Source: Opitutia bacterium (GTDB lineage: Bacteria > Verrucomicrobiota > Verrucomicrobiia > Opitutales > Opitutaceae). Taken from it: 49,482 nt of DNA. The position numbers and the translations under genes are program-made. Position 1 is the stretch's first letter. Each line of letters opens with the position of its first letter. Positions 38,863-47,391 of the stretch are shown here, in pieces. The notes beneath the pieces were generated by a model, which ran no database searches, was not told where the DNA came from, and saw nothing but the letters and a program-made list of their open reading frames with translations. The DNA lies in NCBI GenBank assembly GCA_947472765.1, contig CANJCM010000030.1, positions 1 to 49,482 of the forward strand. The letters are read 5' to 3'.

Positions 38863-39723
38863 TCAGAGGTATTCCAGCAGGTAGACCGCCGTGAAGATGA
38901 CGATCCAGACGATGTCGACGAAGTGCCAGTAGAGGCCCATCGACTCGACGTCGATCGCGTTGGCCTCGTTGAAAGCGACCGGACCGCGGGGACGAGCCAG
39001 CCAGACCAGCCCGCCGTAGGCGATGAGCGCGCCGGCGAGGAAGATGAACTCGGACCCAAAGAAGTGGCCCAGAGCGGCGCCGACGGTGGGCTCGGTCTGA
39101 ATGGCGTGCACCAAGCCGAGAACGACCTTCAGGGTCAGCAGCAGGGCGATGAGGAGCGTCACCACATGCAGCAGGTTGTGCGAAAACCACGACTTCGCCC
39201 AGGGATTGCCGGCGGCCGGCTTGAAGGAGCGGACGTACATCAGAGACAGCCAGAGGACGCCGATGGCCACGTGCGTGCCGTGCGTACCAGTCAGCGTGTA
39301 GAAGGTCGTCCCGAGCAGGCTGTTGTTGATCTTCATGCCGCGCTGATGGACGAAGTGTTCGAACTCGTACACCTGACACCCGAGGAAGATCATGCCGAAG
39401 AAGATCGTGGTCAGCAGGGACCAGCGGCAGCTCTTCAGATTACCCTTTTGAATCGCAGTGACGGCGAGGGCCATCATGAGCGACGACATCAGGAGGATGA
39501 ACGTGGAGAACGAAGTGAGTTCCGGACTGAACACCACCTTCGGGTCGAGGCCATCGGCCGGCGGATGGAGCCGGTAGATAAGGTGCGTCGAGATGAGCGC
39601 CGCGAAGAACATGCAGTCCGACGCGAGGAAGGCCCACATGAGGAGCTTCTTGTTCGGGATGCCGGTCGACGTGCTCGGATCGTGATGATGATCGATGGTG
39701 GCGGTGGCCGCGTGGCTGCTCAT
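38863..39723 (-). CDS. coxC: Cytochrome c oxidase subunit III
   Basis: Membrane subunit of the haem-copper oxidase, 286 residues. Family marks: KLLMWAFLASDCMFFAALIS, TFYTLTGTHGTHVAIGVLWL and a terminal LYWHFVDIVWIVIFTAVYLL. The N-terminus is His-rich (IDHHHD). There is an extra pair of helices between the two halves compared with the shortest versions (SHNLLHVVTLLIALLLTLKV). Encoded between coxA and coxD on the same strand. Confidence 0.95.
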   Translation of the reverse strand: MSSHAATATIDHHHDPSTSTGIPNKKLLMWAFLASDCMFFAALISTHLIYRLHPPADGLDPKVVFSPELTSFSTFILLMSSLMMALAVTAIQKGNLKSCRWSLLTTIFFGMIFLGCQVYEFEHFVHQRGMKINNSLLGTTFYTLTGTHGTHVAIGVLWLSLMYVRSFKPAAGNPWAKSWFSHNLLHVVTLLIALLLTLKVVLGLVHAIQTEPTVGAALGHFFGSEFIFLAGALIAYGGLVWLARPRGPVAFNEANAIDVESMGLYWHFVDIVWIVIFTAVYLLEYL

Positions 39724-39755
39724 TGGGAAAGGCGGGGGCTGGAGACGTCGCTGGA

Positions 39756-41732
39756 TCAGTGCTTGGCGTGCGAATCCTCGATGGGATTGCCGTTTTCATC
39801 GAGGTGCAGGTGGTAGCCCTCGTTGCCTTCGAGCGACCAGAAATAGATGCCGATAAACATGATGATCGCACCCGTCAGCGCGAGACCGAGCTTGAGGTGA
39901 ATTCCCGGGGCCGGGTTGCTGTCCAAGGCGGACACGGCGATGGCGCCGATGAGCAGACCGCAACTGGCCACGAACGGCCAGATGGAGGCAAAGGGCATGT
40001 GGATGCCGCCATGCGCTTCCTCTTCCTTCGCATGGAGGGCCCTTTCCTTCTCAATCTCCTCGCGGTGGTGCTTCTCGTACCACCAGGCGTCACGGGCGTG
40101 GACGGTCGGAATGACGCGAAAGTTGTATTCCGGGGGCGGATTCGGGAGCGACCACTCGAGGGTGCGGCCATCCCAAGCATCACGGGCGGCGCGTTTGCCC
40201 TTGATGAAGGTATAAATGATCGTGACGAAGTAGATCACGATGCCGACGCCGAGGATGTAGGAGCCGATCGTGGCGATCATGTTCGGCACATTCCAACCGA
40301 GATTGGGATCGTAGGTGAAGGTGCGGCGGGGCATGCCGTTCAACCCGAGGAAGTGCATCGGGAAGAAGGTCACGTTGAAGCCGACGAAGATGACCCAGAA
40401 GGAGACCTTGCCCCAGAACTCGCTCACCTGGCGGGCAAACATCAGCGGGAACCAGTAGTGGATGCCGGCGAGCAGCCCGAAGAGCGAACCGCCGATGAGC
40501 ACGTAATGGAAGTGAGCGATGACGAAATAACTATCCTGCTGCTGGGCGTCGGCTGGAGCGGCCGAATGCATGACGCCGGAGAACCCGCCGATCATGAACA
40601 TCCAGACGAAGCCGAGGGCGAACATCATCGGCGTGCGCATCTGCAGGTGGCCGTTCCAGAGGGTGCCGATCCAATTGAAGATCTTCACCCCGGTCGGGAC
40701 CGCGATGGCCATCGTGGCGAGGGAGAAAGCCGCAGTGGCAACGGTGCCCATGCCAGTGGTGAACATGTGATGGCTCCAGACGGCGAAACCGAGGAAGCCG
40801 ATGCACGCGCCCGAGAACACCACGATCGGATAGCCGTAGAGCGGCTTGCGCGAGAAGGTGGGGAGGATCTCGGAGACGATACCCATCGCCGGGAGGATAA
40901 GGATGTAAACCTCGGGATGGCCGAAGACCCAGAAGAGATGCTGCCAGAGGACCGGCATGCCGCCGCCGGAGACTTCGAAGAAGAAGGTGCCGAACTGGCG
41001 GTCCATCATCACTTCCACGAGGGCGATGGTGATGAAGGGGAAGGAGAGAACGATGAGGAACGAGGTGACGAGCGTCATCCAGACGAACACCGGGAGGCGC
41101 ATCATGGTCATGCCGGGCGCCCGCATGTTGATGATGGTGACGATGAAGTTCAGCGAGGCGGCGATGGACGCGACACCGAGGAGCTGCAGGCCCATGACCC
41201 AGTAGTCGATCGAGTGCTTCGGGATGAACTGCTTGGAGGTGAGGGGAGCATAACCAAACCAGCCGCCGTCAGGTGCGCCGTGGGTGGCGGACGGGAGGAA
41301 CCAGCCGATGTTCAGGATAATGGCGCCGGCCACGAACGTCCAAAGCGAGAACGCATTGAGGCGGGGGAAGGCGACGTCGCGCGCTCCAATTTGGAGCGGC
41401 ATGATGAAGTTGAAGAACGCGGCCGACAGCGGCATGACGCCCAGGAAGATCATCGTCGTGCCGTGCATCGTGAACAACGTGTTGTACTGCTGCGCGGTGA
41501 GCAGATCGTTGTTCGGCACCATGAGCTGCGTCCGGATCAGCAGGGCTTCAAAGCCGCCGACCAGGAAGAAGAACAGGGCGAAGAAGCCGTAGAGAAAACC
41601 GATGCGCTTGTGGTCAACGGTCGTCAGCCAGCTCATCAGGCCGGTCTTGGCGCTCGGATGCACCAACAGCTTCGGTTGCGAAGGCGCGTGCTCCTCGTGG
41701 GTGAGGTAGGCGGGTTTGGCCAGTGCGTCCAT
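39756..41732 (-). CDS. coxA: Cytochrome c oxidase subunit I (A1-type, caa3)
   Basis: Catalytic subunit, 658 residues, which reduces O2 at a haem a3-CuB centre. His90 (haem a), His272 and Tyr276 in GHPEVYILIL, His321-His322 (CuB), and His407/His409 in FVIAHFHYVLIGG are in place. Glu274 and Lys350 (AVPTGVKIF) and Asp119 (GARDVAFPRLN) show full D and K proton channels of the A1 class. The C-terminus has an extra region with a charged cytoplasmic stretch and two more helices, then a His/Glu-rich end. The start at 41732 gives MDALAKPAYL. A 122-base gap separates it from coxB. Confidence 0.97.
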   Translation of the reverse strand: MDALAKPAYLTHEEHAPSQPKLLVHPSAKTGLMSWLTTVDHKRIGFLYGFFALFFFLVGGFEALLIRTQLMVPNNDLLTAQQYNTLFTMHGTTMIFLGVMPLSAAFFNFIMPLQIGARDVAFPRLNAFSLWTFVAGAIILNIGWFLPSATHGAPDGGWFGYAPLTSKQFIPKHSIDYWVMGLQLLGVASIAASLNFIVTIINMRAPGMTMMRLPVFVWMTLVTSFLIVLSFPFITIALVEVMMDRQFGTFFFEVSGGGMPVLWQHLFWVFGHPEVYILILPAMGIVSEILPTFSRKPLYGYPIVVFSGACIGFLGFAVWSHHMFTTGMGTVATAAFSLATMAIAVPTGVKIFNWIGTLWNGHLQMRTPMMFALGFVWMFMIGGFSGVMHSAAPADAQQQDSYFVIAHFHYVLIGGSLFGLLAGIHYWFPLMFARQVSEFWGKVSFWVIFVGFNVTFFPMHFLGLNGMPRRTFTYDPNLGWNVPNMIATIGSYILGVGIVIYFVTIIYTFIKGKRAARDAWDGRTLEWSLPNPPPEYNFRVIPTVHARDAWWYEKHHREEIEKERALHAKEEEAHGGIHMPFASIWPFVASCGLLIGAIAVSALDSNPAPGIHLKLGLALTGAIIMFIGIYFWSLEGNEGYHLHLDENGNPIEDSHAKH

Positions 41733-41854
41733 GGAAGGTTTCGTGATTAAGGGCGGTTAAAGGGAATACGATTGGCGTACGGAGGGAATGAACTTGCGGA
41801 CCGACTGCCTGTGTCGCGGCTGGAACCGCCGACGGGGCAGCGACACGCGAGCGC

Positions 41855-43105
41855 TTATTTCAAGCTTTCCAAGTAGGCGGCGAGGGCGACTTCCTCCTCC
41901 GTGGAGATGACGATCTTGTTGTCCACGTAACCCTTGGCCATCTTGTTGCCCGGCTTGACCGAGCCGGGATTGCGGATCCAACGACGGAGCTGCTCACGGT
42001 TGTTTTCGATCAACCCGGCGGCGATCGTCGAGCGGGACCCGACGTGCGTCAGATCAGGGCCAGCGATGCCGGCGCCGACATGGCCGCGGACGGAGTGACA
42101 AGTGATGCAGGCCTTGGAAGAGAAGAGTGTCTTGCCTTGGGCGACGAGGGCGGCGTCCTCATCCTTTTCCGGCGCCTGCTTTTCCTTCCAGGATTCCAAC
42201 GGGTTCACGTCGAACTTGGCGGTGATGCCGGCCTCGTTCGTCTTGAAGCTCCGGAGGGCGGTAAACTGAGCCCGGGGGCGGTTCGCGTTCGCCGGGACGG
42301 GCGCCACGTTGCGGGCGGGCTGGAGTTGCTGGTCGAGCCAGTCATTGAACTCGCGCGGCCCGAGGGCAACGACGCGGAAACGCATGACGGCGTGGGAGTC
42401 GCCGCAATATTCGGCGCACTGACCCCAGAAATACCCCGGCTTGTCGGCCTTGAGCCACAGGAAGTTGGCCCGGTTCGGGATCATGTCCACCTTGCCGGCC
42501 AGCTTCGGCACCCAGAGGGAGTGAATGACATCGACCGTGCGGAGATTGATCCGAACCGGACGGCCGGCGGGAATCACGAGCTCGTTGCCAGTGACCAGCG
42601 GCATCTTGATGTTGGCATCAACGGTCGCCTGTTCGCTCGGATACTCAAAACGGAACCACCATTGATAACCGGTGGCATTGATTTCGTAGGCATTCGCCTT
42701 TTCCGCCTCAGGGACGTCGTGGGTCGTCCAGATGGCGCGGAGGGTGGGGATGGCGATGAACACGAGCGCCAGCACGGAGCCGCCAATGAGGCCAAGCTCC
42801 ACCAAGGGATTACCGTGGCCCTGCGGGGGCGGTTCGGCGTGCTCGTCGGCCTCGGACCGCGCGCGGAACTTGACCGTCGCGTAGGCCAGGACGCCGCCGA
42901 CGATGATGAAAATCACCAGTGTGACCCAGCACGTGACGTAAAAAACGTACAGTTGGTCCCGGGCGACGGGGCCTTCGACGACCATCGTCGATTGGTGGCC
43001 ATCCATCCTCCAGAAGTTAAGGTCGCAACCAGCGAGCAACGAGAGACCGGCGAGAGCCGCAACCGCGCGGCTCCACCGGGCAAGGGTCGGAAGGAAGGTG
43101 AGCAT
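41855..43105 (-). CDS. coxB: Cytochrome c oxidase subunit II with fused cytochrome c
   Basis: Electron-entry subunit of a caa3-type oxidase, 416 residues. It is a predicted lipoprotein (lipobox LLAGC, Cys27). Two helices anchor it; the cupredoxin domain has the full CuA set (His195, Cys230, Glu232, Cys234, His238, Met241). A C-terminal class I cytochrome c domain carries CITCH (Cys333-Cys336-His337) and a probable distal Met389. The fusion defines the caa3 type and lets the enzyme take electrons from soluble or membrane-bound carriers. Start at 43105; the frame continues upstream but has no signal there. It is divergent from an azurin gene, another possible donor. Confidence 0.96.
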   Translation of the reverse strand: MLTFLPTLARWSRAVAALAGLSLLAGCDLNFWRMDGHQSTMVVEGPVARDQLYVFYVTCWVTLVIFIIVGGVLAYATVKFRARSEADEHAEPPPQGHGNPLVELGLIGGSVLALVFIAIPTLRAIWTTHDVPEAEKANAYEINATGYQWWFRFEYPSEQATVDANIKMPLVTGNELVIPAGRPVRINLRTVDVIHSLWVPKLAGKVDMIPNRANFLWLKADKPGYFWGQCAEYCGDSHAVMRFRVVALGPREFNDWLDQQLQPARNVAPVPANANRPRAQFTALRSFKTNEAGITAKFDVNPLESWKEKQAPEKDEDAALVAQGKTLFSSKACITCHSVRGHVGAGIAGPDLTHVGSRSTIAAGLIENNREQLRRWIRNPGSVKPGNKMAKGYVDNKIVISTEEEVALAAYLESLK

Positions 43106-43200
43106 GTGGGCTGTCTGGAACGAAAAAATCAGAGCGCGGAGTGAACGCCAAAGGCACGAGAGAGTTCGCGAACGCCATTTCATTTCAAGCCATAATCCAG

Positions 43201-43224
43201 AGTTTTCCGTGCGCCCGGAAAACT
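43201..43224. promoter_or_regulatory. Hairpin in the coxB/azurin divergent region
   Basis: AGTTTTCCG (43201-43209) pairs with CGGAAAACT (43216-43224), a 9-bp stem with a 6-base loop. Just beyond, 43230-43251 is a degenerate copy of the GG-TTTTT...AAAAACC hairpin type seen near nuoI. It could act in either leader RNA or as an operator; no function is assigned. Confidence 0.5.
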
Positions 43225-43291
43225 ATTAAGGATTTTTTGGCGGCAAAAACCTTTTGCATGTCCCCGAGCCGTCGGCCACGTTGCGCGCCCT

Positions 43292-43804
43292 ATGAAAGCT
43301 TCCTTCCTGCTCGGATCGCTTTGCGTCGTGTTGTGCGCTTCTGGCTGCGGCCAGAAGGCCGCCGCTCCTGCGGAATCTTCCGCCGCTGCGGCTGCGCCTG
43401 CGGCCAAGGCGGCCGCTCCGGCCGGTCCTCGCGTGATCGAAATCACCGCGAACGACCAGATGAAGTTCAGTGTCACCTCGATCGAGGCCAAAGCCGGTGA
43501 AGACCTGAAAATCGTCTTTACCAATGTGGGCACGCTTCCGAAGGAAGCCATGGGCCATAATTGGGTGTTGCTGAAGGCCGATGCCGATCCGGCCGCGTTC
43601 GCGGCGGCGGCGATGACGGCCAAGGATTCGGACTACGTCCCGGCGTCTCTCGCCGACAAGGTCATCGCCAAGACCGAGCTCCTCGGGCCCCGCAAGACCG
43701 CCGAGGTCACCTTCAAGGCGCCGGCGCCGGGAACCTACACGTTCATCTGCTCGTTCCCGGCTCACTTCATGGTCGGCATGAAGGGCACGCTGGTCGTCAA
43801 GTAA
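43292..43804 (+). CDS. Azurin-like blue copper lipoprotein
   Basis: Type I copper electron carrier, 170 residues. A lipoprotein-type signal (VVLCASGC, Cys19) and an Ala/Pro linker precede the azurin fold. The copper ligands are His89 (EAMGHNWVLL), Cys153, His158 and Met163 (FICSFPAHFMVGMKG), the azurin spacing. The protein would be tethered to a membrane facing the periplasm. It is divergent from coxB, so it may pass electrons to the caa3 oxidase, or receive them from the quinol-oxidising complex, which is not in the window. Confidence 0.93.
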   Translation: MKASFLLGSLCVVLCASGCGQKAAAPAESSAAAAAPAAKAAAPAGPRVIEITANDQMKFSVTSIEAKAGEDLKIVFTNVGTLPKEAMGHNWVLLKADADPAAFAAAAMTAKDSDYVPASLADKVIAKTELLGPRKTAEVTFKAPAPGTYTFICSFPAHFMVGMKGTLVVK

Positions 43805-43830
43805 GGACGTCAGACGTTTCGTCAGCCTTT

Positions 43831-43860
43831 GCCCTCCGCGCCTCGCGCGGGGGGCTTTTT
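43831..43860 (+). terminator. Rho-independent terminator after azurin
   Basis: GCCCTCCGCGC (43831-43841) pairs with GCGCGGGGGGC (43845-43855), 11 bp including one G-U, around a 3-base loop, followed by five T residues. Confidence 0.92.
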
Positions 43861-43934
43861 CTTGGCCTGGGGCAGTGACGAGATCGGGCGAACGCCGAGA
43901 TTAAGGGGTCGCAGGATGGCACGGAGGGTACCGA

Positions 43935-44004
43935 GGGCGCGCACGAGGCGCGCCCCTAGGAAAGGGTAGCGCTGACTTTGTAGGGGCGTGGCTTGTCCGC
44001 GCCC
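43935..44004. repeat. Inverted pair of a dispersed 24-bp repeat
   Basis: The 24 bases at 43935-43958 (GGGCGCGCACGAGGCGCGCC and on to TA) are a near reverse complement of 43981-44004 (TAGGGGCGTGGCTTGTCCGC and on). The latter matches 24126-24149 at 21 of 24 positions. The gap 43861-44035 has no gene. Confidence 0.75.
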
Positions 44005-44035
44005 GTTGGTGGCTACCGGCCTTTCTTTAGCCGCT

Positions 44036-44512
44036 CTAGTGCGCCGCCACCGGTGAGGGCCACCATTGATAGAGGAAGAAATAGACGAGCACACCCGTCA
44101 CGCTGACATAATACCAAATCGGAAACGTCCAACGCGCCCACGCCCGGTGACGTTCGATGTTGCCGCGCAACGCCAGCAGGAACGTTCGCGGCACCAGGTA
44201 GGCGATCGCGATCGCCAGGAAGATGTGCGACACGAGCATTGTGTAATAGATCGTTCGAATCGCACCGCTGCCGCCGAACGGCGTGTGCACCCCCCGCACG
44301 AGGATCTTGTGGGTGACGTAGCCGACCAGAAACACCGCGGACACAAAACCCGCCGCCAGCATGATCGCACGGTGCCGCTGAATACCGCTGGCGCGCCCGG
44401 CGGCGGTGGAGCTGCCTTGCGCCAGTTTGATTTGGATGAAGCCGGCCGTGATCAGGATCGTCGCCAGCGCGTTGAGCGCGGCGTTGAGGGCGGGAATGTC
44501 TTGGATCGTCAT
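44036..44512 (-). CDS. DUF420 membrane protein (CtaM-like oxidase assembly factor)
   Basis: Membrane protein of 158 residues with four hydrophobic helices, of the DUF420 family, whose Bacillus/Staphylococcus member CtaM is needed for haem A-containing oxidase assembly. Matching features are the conserved histidines in QRHRAIMLAAG, YYTMLVSHIFLAI and NIERHRAWARWTFPIWYYVS. It follows ctaB by 17 bases on the same strand, in a block of oxidase assembly genes. Confidence 0.87.
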   Translation of the reverse strand: MTIQDIPALNAALNALATILITAGFIQIKLAQGSSTAAGRASGIQRHRAIMLAAGFVSAVFLVGYVTHKILVRGVHTPFGGSGAIRTIYYTMLVSHIFLAIAIAYLVPRTFLLALRGNIERHRAWARWTFPIWYYVSVTGVLVYFFLYQWWPSPVAAH

Positions 44513-44529
44513 GGCGCGGAGCGGGAGCG

Positions 44530-45414
44530 TCAGAAGTGCATCATCCGATCGGCAACGAGCGCACCGAGCACGATGGGAAGATAGAGAATCGAGGCGAAGA
44601 AGAGTTTCCGGGCGGAGCCGTCGCGATCGTCGGAGCGCAGGAACGAAAGCGCCCGCCACCAGAACCAGATCCCGGCCAGCGCCGCCGCCGCTCCGTAGGC
44701 GCGGGTCGCATAGCCGAGGATCATGGGTAGCAGGCTCACCAGCACGAGGGCCACGGTGTTGACAAGCGACCAGGCCGCCGCGCGCCGTCCGAGCGGATCG
44801 CCGGGCGGCAGCATCGGAAAATCAACCGCGGAGTAGTCGTGCCGGTGCGTCCAGGCCACCGCCATGAAGTGCGGAATCTGCCAGAAGAGCAGCACGCCAA
44901 AGAGAATCCAGCCCAGCGCCGACACCCGGCCCTCGCCCGCGGACCAGCCGATCAACGGTGGAAACGCGCCCGCGATCGCCCCGACCTCCGTGCTCCAGCG
45001 CGACCACCGTTTCCACGGAGTGTACCAGCCGAGATACGAGGCGATGGTGAGCAGCGTAAACAGCGCGGCCAGCGAGTTGACCTTCGCAAAAAGGAGAAAG
45101 AGCGCCGCGATGCACATCAGCGTCCCGAGGACAAACGCGGATCCCGTGGCCACCTTGCCCGCGGGAATCGGCCGCTCCGCCGTCCGTTTCATCCGCGCGT
45201 CGGTGTCGTGTTCCAGCCACTGGTTGAGTGCCGCCACTCCTCCGGCGGCGAGCGACGTGCCGACGACGACGAGCGTGAACTTCAGCGGGTTGGACGGCGG
45301 TCGGGCCGCCAGGTATCCGACCACCGCGGTCAGCACCGAGAGCAGGCTCAGCCGCGGCTTGGTCAGTTCGAGGTAGTCGCGAAAGGTCGCGTTCCCCGGG
45401 GCCGGGCTGCTCAT
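44530..45414 (-). CDS. ctaB: Protohaem IX farnesyltransferase (haem O synthase)
   Basis: Adds a farnesyl group to haem B as the first step to haem A; 294 residues, a UbiA-type prenyltransferase with about eight helices. The aspartate-rich motif NQWLEHDTDARMKRTAERPI binds the pyrophosphate; the second motif lies in WTHRHDYSAVDFPML. An N-terminal LTKPRLSLLSVLTAVVGY is typical. Its ATG overlaps the ctaA stop, so the two steps of haem A synthesis are translated together. Confidence 0.96.
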   Translation of the reverse strand: MSSPAPGNATFRDYLELTKPRLSLLSVLTAVVGYLAARPPSNPLKFTLVVVGTSLAAGGVAALNQWLEHDTDARMKRTAERPIPAGKVATGSAFVLGTLMCIAALFLLFAKVNSLAALFTLLTIASYLGWYTPWKRWSRWSTEVGAIAGAFPPLIGWSAGEGRVSALGWILFGVLLFWQIPHFMAVAWTHRHDYSAVDFPMLPPGDPLGRRAAAWSLVNTVALVLVSLLPMILGYATRAYGAAAALAGIWFWWRALSFLRSDDRDGSARKLFFASILYLPIVLGALVADRMMHF

Positions 45415-46391
45415 GGCGCCGGTTTGCCCTCAATCACGTCGCGGTGCGCGAGCCACGTCGACCAGAACACCGTCGCGAGCATCACGGCTCCGACCACCAC
45501 GTGGCTGGTCGTCACCCCCGCGCGGCGGAACGTCTCGATGATCTGCATCCCGAGCAAAATCTGGAGCACCAGCAGGCTCAACAGGCCGGAGGCCGCCGCG
45601 CGCATCGCGAGCGGGGCCGTCCGATCCCGCCGGATGGAGAAGGCGAACAGCGGCACCGCGACGGCGAGAATCAGGGCCATCACGCGATGGGCAAAATGGA
45701 TGGCGACGCGGAAGTCCCACGTGGCCGGGAGCCAGTGGCCGTCCGGCGTCGAGTAAGGAAACGTGCGAATCGCGAGTCCGGCGCCGTTGTGGCGCATCGT
45801 CGCGGCAATCGCGAGCTGCACTAAGAGCAGCACGCAGCAGATGAGGCCGAGCCGGCGAATGCGCGGATTCAGGTGCGGCGGCTTTTCAATCCACGATTGG
45901 GAACAGCCGAGGGCGATGGCGATGACGAGGCAGACGTACACCTGGGCGAGCACACCGTGCGGGATGCGCAGCATCTGGCCAAGCGTCATCTGGAAACCGG
46001 GCACATGCACGGGATCGAGCAGCACCCGGGTGCCGCCGAGCACGCCCTGCAGAATCACAATTCCCAGTGCCGCCCAGGCCAGTTGTCGCAACCAGCGCCG
46101 GCTTTCGGTCCGCCCGAGCCACACGACGGTGCCGATGCTGATCAGGCCCATCATCGTGCCGCTCAGCCGGTGCGAATGCTCCGCGAACATCGAAAGATCC
46201 TCGAGCCAGCCTTTCGGGTTGAGCGAACCGTTCGAAAGCGGCCAGTCGGGAAAGGCCATGCCGGCGCCGATGCTCGTCGTGAAAGCACCCAGGGTGACGA
46301 GCACGAAGACCCAAGCTCCGCCCAAAGCGGTGAAAATCGCCAAACCGGGCTTGTAGGCGGCGGTGCGGCCGGAATGGGAAGCAGGAGCCAT
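45411..46391 (-). CDS. ctaA: Haem A synthase (COX15/CtaA)
   Basis: Oxidises haem O to haem A in the membrane; 326 residues with about eight helices. Family marks: GAFTTSIGAGMAFPDWPLSN (first half), FAEHSHRLSGTMMGLISIG with the conserved Glu-His, and in the second half AIHFAHRVMALILAVAVP and GVTTSHVVVGAVM. The start at 46391 gives MAPASHSGRTAAYKPGLA. First of a ctaA-ctaB-DUF420 unit and divergent from the SCO gene, with 85 bases between. Confidence 0.94.
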   Translation of the reverse strand: MAPASHSGRTAAYKPGLAIFTALGGAWVFVLVTLGAFTTSIGAGMAFPDWPLSNGSLNPKGWLEDLSMFAEHSHRLSGTMMGLISIGTVVWLGRTESRRWLRQLAWAALGIVILQGVLGGTRVLLDPVHVPGFQMTLGQMLRIPHGVLAQVYVCLVIAIALGCSQSWIEKPPHLNPRIRRLGLICCVLLLVQLAIAATMRHNGAGLAIRTFPYSTPDGHWLPATWDFRVAIHFAHRVMALILAVAVPLFAFSIRRDRTAPLAMRAAASGLLSLLVLQILLGMQIIETFRRAGVTTSHVVVGAVMLATVFWSTWLAHRDVIEGKPAP

Positions 46392-46476
46392 GAGCAGAGC
46401 GAGGGAAAGGAGTAGGTGGGTTGCTGCCTGCCGCAAACCCTTTGACAATTTTTTCCTCCGGCGAATCCGTAGGCAT

Positions 46477-47391
46477 ATGAAATCTAATAGGCTCGTGCTC
46501 GCCGCCGCGGTCCTGCTGCTCGGCGCCGGAGGTTGCACGCGGTCCGGTCCCTCGTCGTCGACGACCGCCGCCGCCCCGGCGGCCCAGGCGGAAAACGGCG
46601 AGCGCCGCTTTCCGTTGACCGGCGAAATCGTCCGCGTCGACGCGGAGCACAAGGTTCTCGTGGTGCGGCACGACGCCGTGGAGGGGCTGATGCCCGCCAT
46701 GACCATGGAATTCAAGGCCGAGGCGGGCGACGTCGCGCTCGCCAAAGAGGGTCAGAAGATCCGCGCCGAGTTAATCGCACCGCCGGGCGGGGACTTCCGC
46801 CTCGAGAAGATCTGGCCGAACGACAAGGTCACGGCCGACACGATCGCGGCCGGCGCCCGCAAGCTCCGCGAGGACACGCACAACCTGGGGAAGGAAGCGT
46901 ATCGCGAGATCGGCGAGAAGGTGCCGACCTTCGCGCTCTACGATCAGGACGGACGCGTGGTGCAGAGTGCGCGTTTTGTCGGGAAACAAATCCTGTTGAA
47001 TTTCATCTTCACGCGCTGCCCCGATCAGACGAAGTGCCCGGCCGCGACCTTGAAGATGATGGCCGTCCAGAAGCTCGCCGCCGAATCCGGGGTGAAGAAC
47101 CTCGAGTTGATCTCGGTCACGCTCGACCCGGCCTTCGATTCCCCCGGCGTCCTCCGCGGCTATGCGGAAGCCCGCGGCATCGACACGAAGAATTTTTCCT
47201 TCCTCACCGGCCCCGACAGCGCGGTGAAGGATCTGCTGACGCAGTTTGGGGTCATTGCGGAATTCGAGGGCGGCTTGCTCAAGCACACCCTGGCCACGCT
47301 CTTGATCAACGAGGAGGGCCGGATCGCGCAGCGCGTGGACGGCTCGATGTGGGAGGCGGGCGACTTTGTTTCCCGGATGAAAAAGGGATGA
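46477..47391 (+). CDS. SCO1/SenC copper chaperone fused to a CusF-like domain
   Basis: Predicted lipoprotein (LLLGAGGC, Cys20) of 304 residues. Residues about 46-103 match a CusF/CopK-type copper-binding domain (GEIVRVDAEHKVLVVRHDAV, then LMPAMTMEF with paired methionines and His65). From about 145 comes the SCO thioredoxin fold with Cys181-Cys187 (TRCPDQTKCP) and His270, the CuA-delivering triad; the cysteines are five residues apart, as in one SCO branch, rather than three. The fusion puts copper capture and CuA delivery on one chain. A TTGACA at 46442-46447 may be a -35 box. It overlaps the next gene by four bases. Confidence 0.9.
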   Translation: MKSNRLVLAAAVLLLGAGGCTRSGPSSSTTAAAPAAQAENGERRFPLTGEIVRVDAEHKVLVVRHDAVEGLMPAMTMEFKAEAGDVALAKEGQKIRAELIAPPGGDFRLEKIWPNDKVTADTIAAGARKLREDTHNLGKEAYREIGEKVPTFALYDQDGRVVQSARFVGKQILLNFIFTRCPDQTKCPAATLKMMAVQKLAAESGVKNLELISVTLDPAFDSPGVLRGYAEARGIDTKNFSFLTGPDSAVKDLLTQFGVIAEFEGGLLKHTLATLLINEEGRIAQRVDGSMWEAGDFVSRMKKG

